Source: Arthonia radiata (Eukaryota; Ascomycota; Arthoniomycetes; Arthoniales; Arthoniaceae). Taken from it: a stretch of 64,000 bases of DNA. The notes under the pieces are model-generated. The model saw only the letters and a program-made list of their open reading frames with translations. It ran no database searches and was not told the origin of the DNA. A program made the position numbers and the translations under genes. Location: positions 992,001-1,056,000 of the forward strand of contig PSQN01000006.1 in assembly GCA_002989075.1 (NCBI GenBank), read 5' to 3'. The number at the start of each line of letters is the position of its first letter. Position 1 is the first letter of the stretch. This document shows positions 59,001 through 64,000 of the stretch, piece after piece.

Positions 59001-59139
59001 GAAGCCTAGGCTCAATAAGCACAATCTAGCTAACATTCTAGGTAATATAGATATAAGCGTTAAAGACCTTAATAAGTGCGATAAACGCTATTATAGCGTA
59101 ACGCTAAGATTGTTAGCGTAATCTATTTTAATATATAGA
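55830..59139 (+). mobile_element. Copia B: second copy of the copia family, inserted in Copia A
   Basis: LTR 55830-56028, primer site 56029-56040, gag about 56200-57600 and protease/integrase about 57680-59130 (YTPTKNRVAERTN near 58221-58259). It aligns with Copia A 28704-30549 plus 37893-39360 and provides the empty site of Gypsy1. It begins inside the RT of Copia A, so it is probably a nested insertion; aagac (55825-55829) is the candidate left target duplication. Interrupted at 59139 by Gypsy3, and the rest lies outside the window. Confidence 0.8.
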
Positions 59140-59589
59140 TGTTACAATCTTACTACGTTAGGCTAGTACAAGGCTAAGCGCAGCCAGCCTTATTAGAGCA
59201 TCATACAGTATACCCGACAACTCCGATATAGCGACGTCGGCAACGTCGCTATATCGCAATAGAATTCCGACCACGCGACAAAGAGATTGTCGGAACCGTC
59301 GGACACAAGGAAATATACCTTTGTACCTTAAACTATATAGCTAGACTAATAGCTAACCTTAGGATAAACTTTAGTCTATTAACTTAATATCTGAATATAA
59401 GTTTCTTAACTATATTTAAGTAACGTACTTTACTTTCTATCTATCTTAATTAAGCTTCTCTTACCTTCTGTAATCTGTCTTGCCTCTTCTACCTTTTAGT
59501 CTCTAGTACACGAGACACCTACCACTAAGGTCAACAAGCATACAAGGTAAGTGAGCCTTAGTTCGGTCTTCCTAGCGACCGGCGTTATA
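59140..59589 (+). repeat. Gypsy3 5' LTR, 450 bp, with divergent U3
   Basis: Starts TGTTACAATC and ends CCGGCGTTATA. From about 59305 on it matches the reverse complement of the Gypsy1/2 LTRs. The first 165 bp do not, and they include a perfect hairpin at 59224-59256. Confidence 0.8.
59224..59256. repeat. Perfect 14 bp hairpin in Gypsy3 U3
   Basis: Arms cgatatagcgacgt (59224-59237) and acgtcgctatatcg (59243-59256) with a 5 nt loop, cggca. Both arms are unmutated although the surrounding element is heavily mutated. Confidence 0.8.
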
Positions 59590-59631
59590 CTTTAATAGAC
59601 TCGCTACAAAAGTAGAGAAAGCAGATTAATT

Positions 59632-59814
59632 ATGTCTACTACTTCGGTACCCAACAGCCGCGACGCTACGGATAGGCTGGCTAGCAAAATAGCCGCTACA
59701 GGTAAGATATTAGACGTTAACACTAAGATAGACAAAAGCTTCTTTAATAAACGTTCTAAACTTACTTTATTTTTAACACGCTTAGCTATATATTTTAAGA
59801 CTTATAAGGATTAG
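59632..59814 (+). pseudogene. Gypsy3 gag, N-terminal part
   Basis: 60 open codons starting MSTTSVPNSRDATDRLASK and ending at a TAG after YFKTYKD. Sequence similar to gag continues after the stop. Confidence 0.75.
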
Positions 59815-62800
59815 TTCCCGAATAACAGCACTATAGTTTTATTTGCCGCATTCTATATAAATAGCGAGGCATACAAATAGTTTAACTTCTATCTTAAAGA
59901 CTACCTCTACAAGATACCTAACAAACGACAGAAAGAGACTAACGAGCTCTTCTCTAGCTTTGCTGCGTTTCAGTAAAAGCTCTGACAGGTGTATAGGGAT
60001 ACAGATTCTAAACGTACTGCTGTACGCAAACTTAAGATACTTTACTAAATAGGACCAGCTAGCCGATACGCCGCTAAGTTCCTACAGTATGCTAATTAAA
60101 CCGAATAGAATAAAGGACTTCTAGTCGACGCCTTTTATAAAGGCTTAAAAGACTATATCAAGGAAATTATCTATATTCGTAGAGAAAAGTTTACCGAACT
60201 AGAAAAGTTTATAGAACGAGCTAAGAAAATCGACGATAGCAACTTTGAGCGACAGCTAAAAAAGAAAGGAGCTAATTTAGGTAAGTTTGTCTAAACTCGG
60301 AGTAAGTACAACTTACAACAAGACCGGAGTAACCTAATAAAATTAGATTTTATAAAGCTCCGTAGAAAACTAAACAATTAGAAACAAGAATATAGAATAA
60401 AGAATAAGCTATGCTTGTATTACGGAAAACTAGGGCATTAAGTTAAAGAATACCGTTCTAAAAAACAACAGTTCAACAGTACTAGTAGAAATAGACACAA
60501 TAATTGATCTTAGAGACCCTGTTTCCTACAACAATAGTTTAATATAACTACTTAGATACAGGAAGATACTTACTAGGTTACTTCTAACAAGAAGCGCAAC
60601 GAGCTAAACCTGTTTAATTTACACAAGAATTGAGATACGGACAGTAAGTTATAGAAAGAGATAAAGGAACGACAAATAAAACAGAAACAATAGAAACCGT
60701 AAGACTGGAATAATATTAACTGTACAATTCCGAGGCAACAGGTATAAGACACCGTTGCACCACACAAAATACTATTCTAGACTGCGTGCTACAATAACGA
60801 TTGTACGATCTACGAATTCGATAAGTTAGGATTAGGATAGTAACCAAAAAAACCGATATCTCTAAAACAAGGCTCGATACAAGAACTAGGACTTACTCGA
60901 GGACAATCTAGGTTACCTTATCTAGAAACCTAAGGGGAATTCAAGAAAGAACAGACCGTAGAGGCTAAGTAAGATAGCAGCTACGATGCGTTATAGACAA
61001 GATAACGACTTAAAGACAAAAATATAGATTCTAATAGTATAGAATCCTTGCTTAAGAACGATACTAACTAGGAAGAACAAACTTCAATCCGTTAGAAAGG
61101 AATAATATAGAGACTTTATTAGTTAACCTTCTACGATAGGAAGTTAAGCGCTAATAAAGATATTAACAATATTTTAGGATATATTTACTTACGCCTACAA
61201 CAACTAGTAGACTATCTTATTAGGGGTCTAGAATTACGTAGCTAGTACTAATATCTTCGACTAACAATATACAATCTATAGATACAATAGGTTTTAACTA
61301 GCGATAGTTGTATAATTAAAGCAGGGATCGTAAACAATAAACTAAACGTTATAATTAAAGTAGTACTAGAACACCTTATATAGAAATTCTTATAGCAAAT
61401 TAACCGACAATAGGTTCTGGTACCTAGAATACTTTAGAACGTATACAATTAATAGAAAAAAGACTAGGTCGACTGCTTTAAGGGCAGTAGTACCGGCTCG
61501 TCTAACGGTTAGACCCTCTAGGAGTCTAGCTCTGTATAAGCTCGGCTTCTTATAAAACATACCTGTACACTCGGGCAACGATAAACTATAAAGACATTAA
61601 AATTATAATTAATTTAGACGCAACAGGCAACTTTATCTTAATACGCTGCGTTGAGGAGTATTAGATATAAACATAAAAAAAGAAATTACCCTACGTACTG
61701 TCTAAATTTTAAGAAGTAGAGGGAAGAGTTAACTATAAAACTTTGCCAATAGGTATAACAATTGAGAACTATTAGAAAGAAATTACTTATAATATTATAG
61801 ATATTAACTAGCACTACGTCGTACTAGAAATACCTTAGTTGCAACAATATAATTTAGAAGTAAATTAGAGAACTAAGAAACTTCTCTTTACTAGGTACAA
61901 CCACTTTAGATAAGAGTCGTTCTACGGAACAGATACCCTATAAGTTATCTTTAGTAGTAAGAATAAGGAGCGCGATAAAGAACTTATGCGGGTTAGTATT
62001 ACTATACTTCGATACTTAGATATTCTACGAGAGAAGTTTAACGCAGTATCTTATCTATAGCTAGCTACACGCAAGTATAAATAAGAGACGACTATACGTC
62101 AACGATTCTATACGACAATAAGTACTTAGTTAATCGCTAAGATACTAAAGGAATACAATTAATTTTAATACTTGTTTAAGGAAGCTAAGCCGGACTTAGC
62201 TCTCCTAGAACACAAACCGTAGAATTATATAATACCTTTACAAGAAGGCAAGACGCCAATATTCGGTTTAATATACTTTCTATTAGAAGCAGAGAACTAA
62301 GCGCTCTACGACTATCTTAATAAAAACCTTAAGAAAAGATTTATTTAGAAATTAACATTACTAGCTAAATACCCGATACTCTTTGTACCAAAGAAAAATA
62401 GTAAACTACGACTCTATATAGATTATAGACAATTAAATAGAGTAACTATTAAGAACCGATACCCGCTACCACGCATCGACGAGATTATAGACCGATTGTA
62501 TAACGCGCAATAGTTTACTAAGTTTGATCTACAAGGAGCCTACAACCTAATCTGTATAAAGAAAGACGAAGAATAGAAAACAGCCTTCCGCACTAGATAT
62601 AGACTTTTTGAGTATTGCGTTATACTCTTTAAGCTAATAAACGTACTAGCATTATTCTAGAAACTAATTAACAATACGCTTAGTAATTACCTAGATATAT
62701 TTATAACTGCTTATTTAGACGATATCCTAGTATATAGCTGTACACTAGAAAAATATAAGAAATATATTAAGAAGGTATTAGAAAGATTAGTGTGTACCGA

Positions 62801-64000
62801 TTTATAAATTAACATTAAGAAAACCTAGTTTTATTAATAATCTGTTAAATTTCTTAGATTTATAATTACCGAGCACGGTCTCTAAATAGAAGATTTAAAG
62901 ATCTAATCTATTTTAACTTAGCCTATATTAAAGAATATAAAATAACTACAATAGTTTCTTAGTTTTGCTAACTACTATAGGTAGTAGATATCCAACTTTA
63001 GCCGAATTATAGCACTGCTGTCTTAACAAACGAAACAATCGATAGAATTCTCTTAGACGTAAAAAGAACAATTAGTATTTAAAGAGCTTAAGAAAGCCTT
63101 TAAGATCGGGCCCGTACTAGTAATATTCGACCTTAACCTACCGATTATTATAGAAACAGACGCGTTAGACTATACGATTAGAGTATATATAAGTTAAAAC
63201 AACAAGGAAAGAAAGCTTAGACCAGTAGCTTTCTACTTAAAGAAGATATTACTTATAGAACAGAACTATAATATTTATAATAAAGAGCTTTTAGCTATTA
63301 TAGCAGCATTCAAGATATAGCGAGCTTACCTGAAAGGAGCAAACTATACAATTATAGTATATACGGACTATAAGAACCTAACTTACTTTACAATAACAAA
63401 GAAACTTAACTGCAGACAAGTTAGATAGTTAGAGACTATAGCTCTATACAACTTTATTATTACCTACAAAAAGGGTTCCGAGAACGATAGAGCCGACGCT
63501 CTGAGCCGACGTCTAAATTACCTTAATAACAAGGACCATGTCGAGCACGCAATATTTTAAGAATAGAATAATAAGATTAGATACAATTAATTAGCAATAA
63601 CAATCGAGTTTGTTATTAAACTAAACAGCCGAATCCTAGATATCCTGAACGACCCTAAGACCTACTAGGAAAACGAGAAACAATACCTAAGATTAACTAA
63701 GAATAATAGAGGCTATTACGAATTCTAAGACAAAATCTACGTTCTAAGGAATCTAATTTAATATATTATTAGTAACTTCTACAATAACCCAACGAAGGAA
63801 CACAAAGGTATCGACAATACTATTAAAAAGATTATATAAACCTACTATATCCCGAGAATCTAATACTACGTCGAGAATTATATTTAAGAATACGATATAT
63901 GCGCAAGAACCAAGTACCCAAGATATTTACTATACGGTAAACTACAACTACTAAAGATACCCGAGAGACTATAGTATATAGTCTTACTAAACTTTATTAC

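Larger units (their letters stand above)
59140..64000 (+). mobile_element. Gypsy3: Ty3/gypsy element, plus orientation, runs off the window
   Basis: 5' LTR 59140-59589, then a leader and gag start at 59632 (MSTTSVPNSRDATDR), as in Gypsy1/2. Zinc-knuckle remnant (CLYYGKLGH) near 60415-60441. RT has [15 protein letters not shown] near 62400-62440, FDLQGAYNLI near 62523-62552 and YLDDILVYS near 62711-62737, here with intact DD. RNase H has PVAFYLKKI near 63223-63249 and NDRADALSRR near 63484-63513. The H2C2 zinc region of integrase begins near 63800. Many nonsense codons. The antisense frame, if present, would lie beyond 64000. Confidence 0.88.

Overview
This window looks like nuclear DNA from a filamentous ascomycete (Pezizomycotina, perhaps a dothideomycete). 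The evidence is short 47-74 bp introns with RCTRAY branch points, a set of families typical of these fungi (glutaminase A, GT90 capsule-type transferase, Vps3844/DUF3844, a DUF3807-like protein), and a block of LTR retrotransposons that differ almost only by C/T and G/A transitions, as repeat-induced point mutation (RIP) leaves them. The exact taxon is inferred, not proven.

The left 28.4 kb is a gene-dense, GC-balanced arm. In order it holds: the 5' part of a secreted glutaminase A (minus, cut by the window edge); a five-exon GT90 glycosyltransferase (minus) that shares a divergent promoter with the rRNA/tRNA cytidine acetyltransferase Kre33/NAT10 (plus); a Vps3844-type membrane protein (minus); an orphan 177 aa protein (minus); a DUF3807-like protein (minus); a FAS1-domain protein (plus) converging on a DUF1295 membrane reductase-like protein (minus); a single-exon valyl-tRNA synthetase with a probable mitochondrial presequence (minus); a P450-like protein without its heme loop (plus); an alpha/beta hydrolase (plus) converging on an unknown 306 aa protein (minus); and a six-cysteine secreted protein (minus). 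After that come about 2 kb without a recognisable gene, a degraded pseudogene and a palindromic stretch. Most of these are housekeeping or general secretory genes. I see no convincing biosynthetic cluster, although the P450-like gene and the hydrolase are adjacent on the same strand.

The right 35.3 kb (28.7-64.0 kb) is one nested retrotransposon block. Copia A (199 bp LTR) begins at 28704. It is interrupted by Gypsy1 (30550-37892, TSD tagtc), by a second gypsy family, GypsyB (39565-47577, TSD tatag), by Gypsy2 (48023-55366, TSD aacgg/aacag) and by a second copia copy, Copia B, at 55830. Copia B is in turn interrupted by Gypsy3 at 59140, which runs off the window. The copia fragments join into a single gag-integrase-RT order. 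All open frames are riddled with TAG/TAA, so none of these elements is likely to be autonomous.

The most interesting signal is inside the gypsy elements. Gypsy1 and Gypsy2 each carry a 690 nt reading frame on the strand opposite to gag-pol, between the end of pol and the 3' LTR. It encodes a C-x2-C-x6-C-x8-C-x2-C-x6-C array followed by a basic helical stretch, which is the layout of a fungal Zn(II)2Cys6 transcription factor. GypsyB has its own, different antisense frame at the same place. Gypsy3 carries an LTR whose U3 half is unrelated to that of Gypsy1/2 and contains a perfect 14 bp hairpin.
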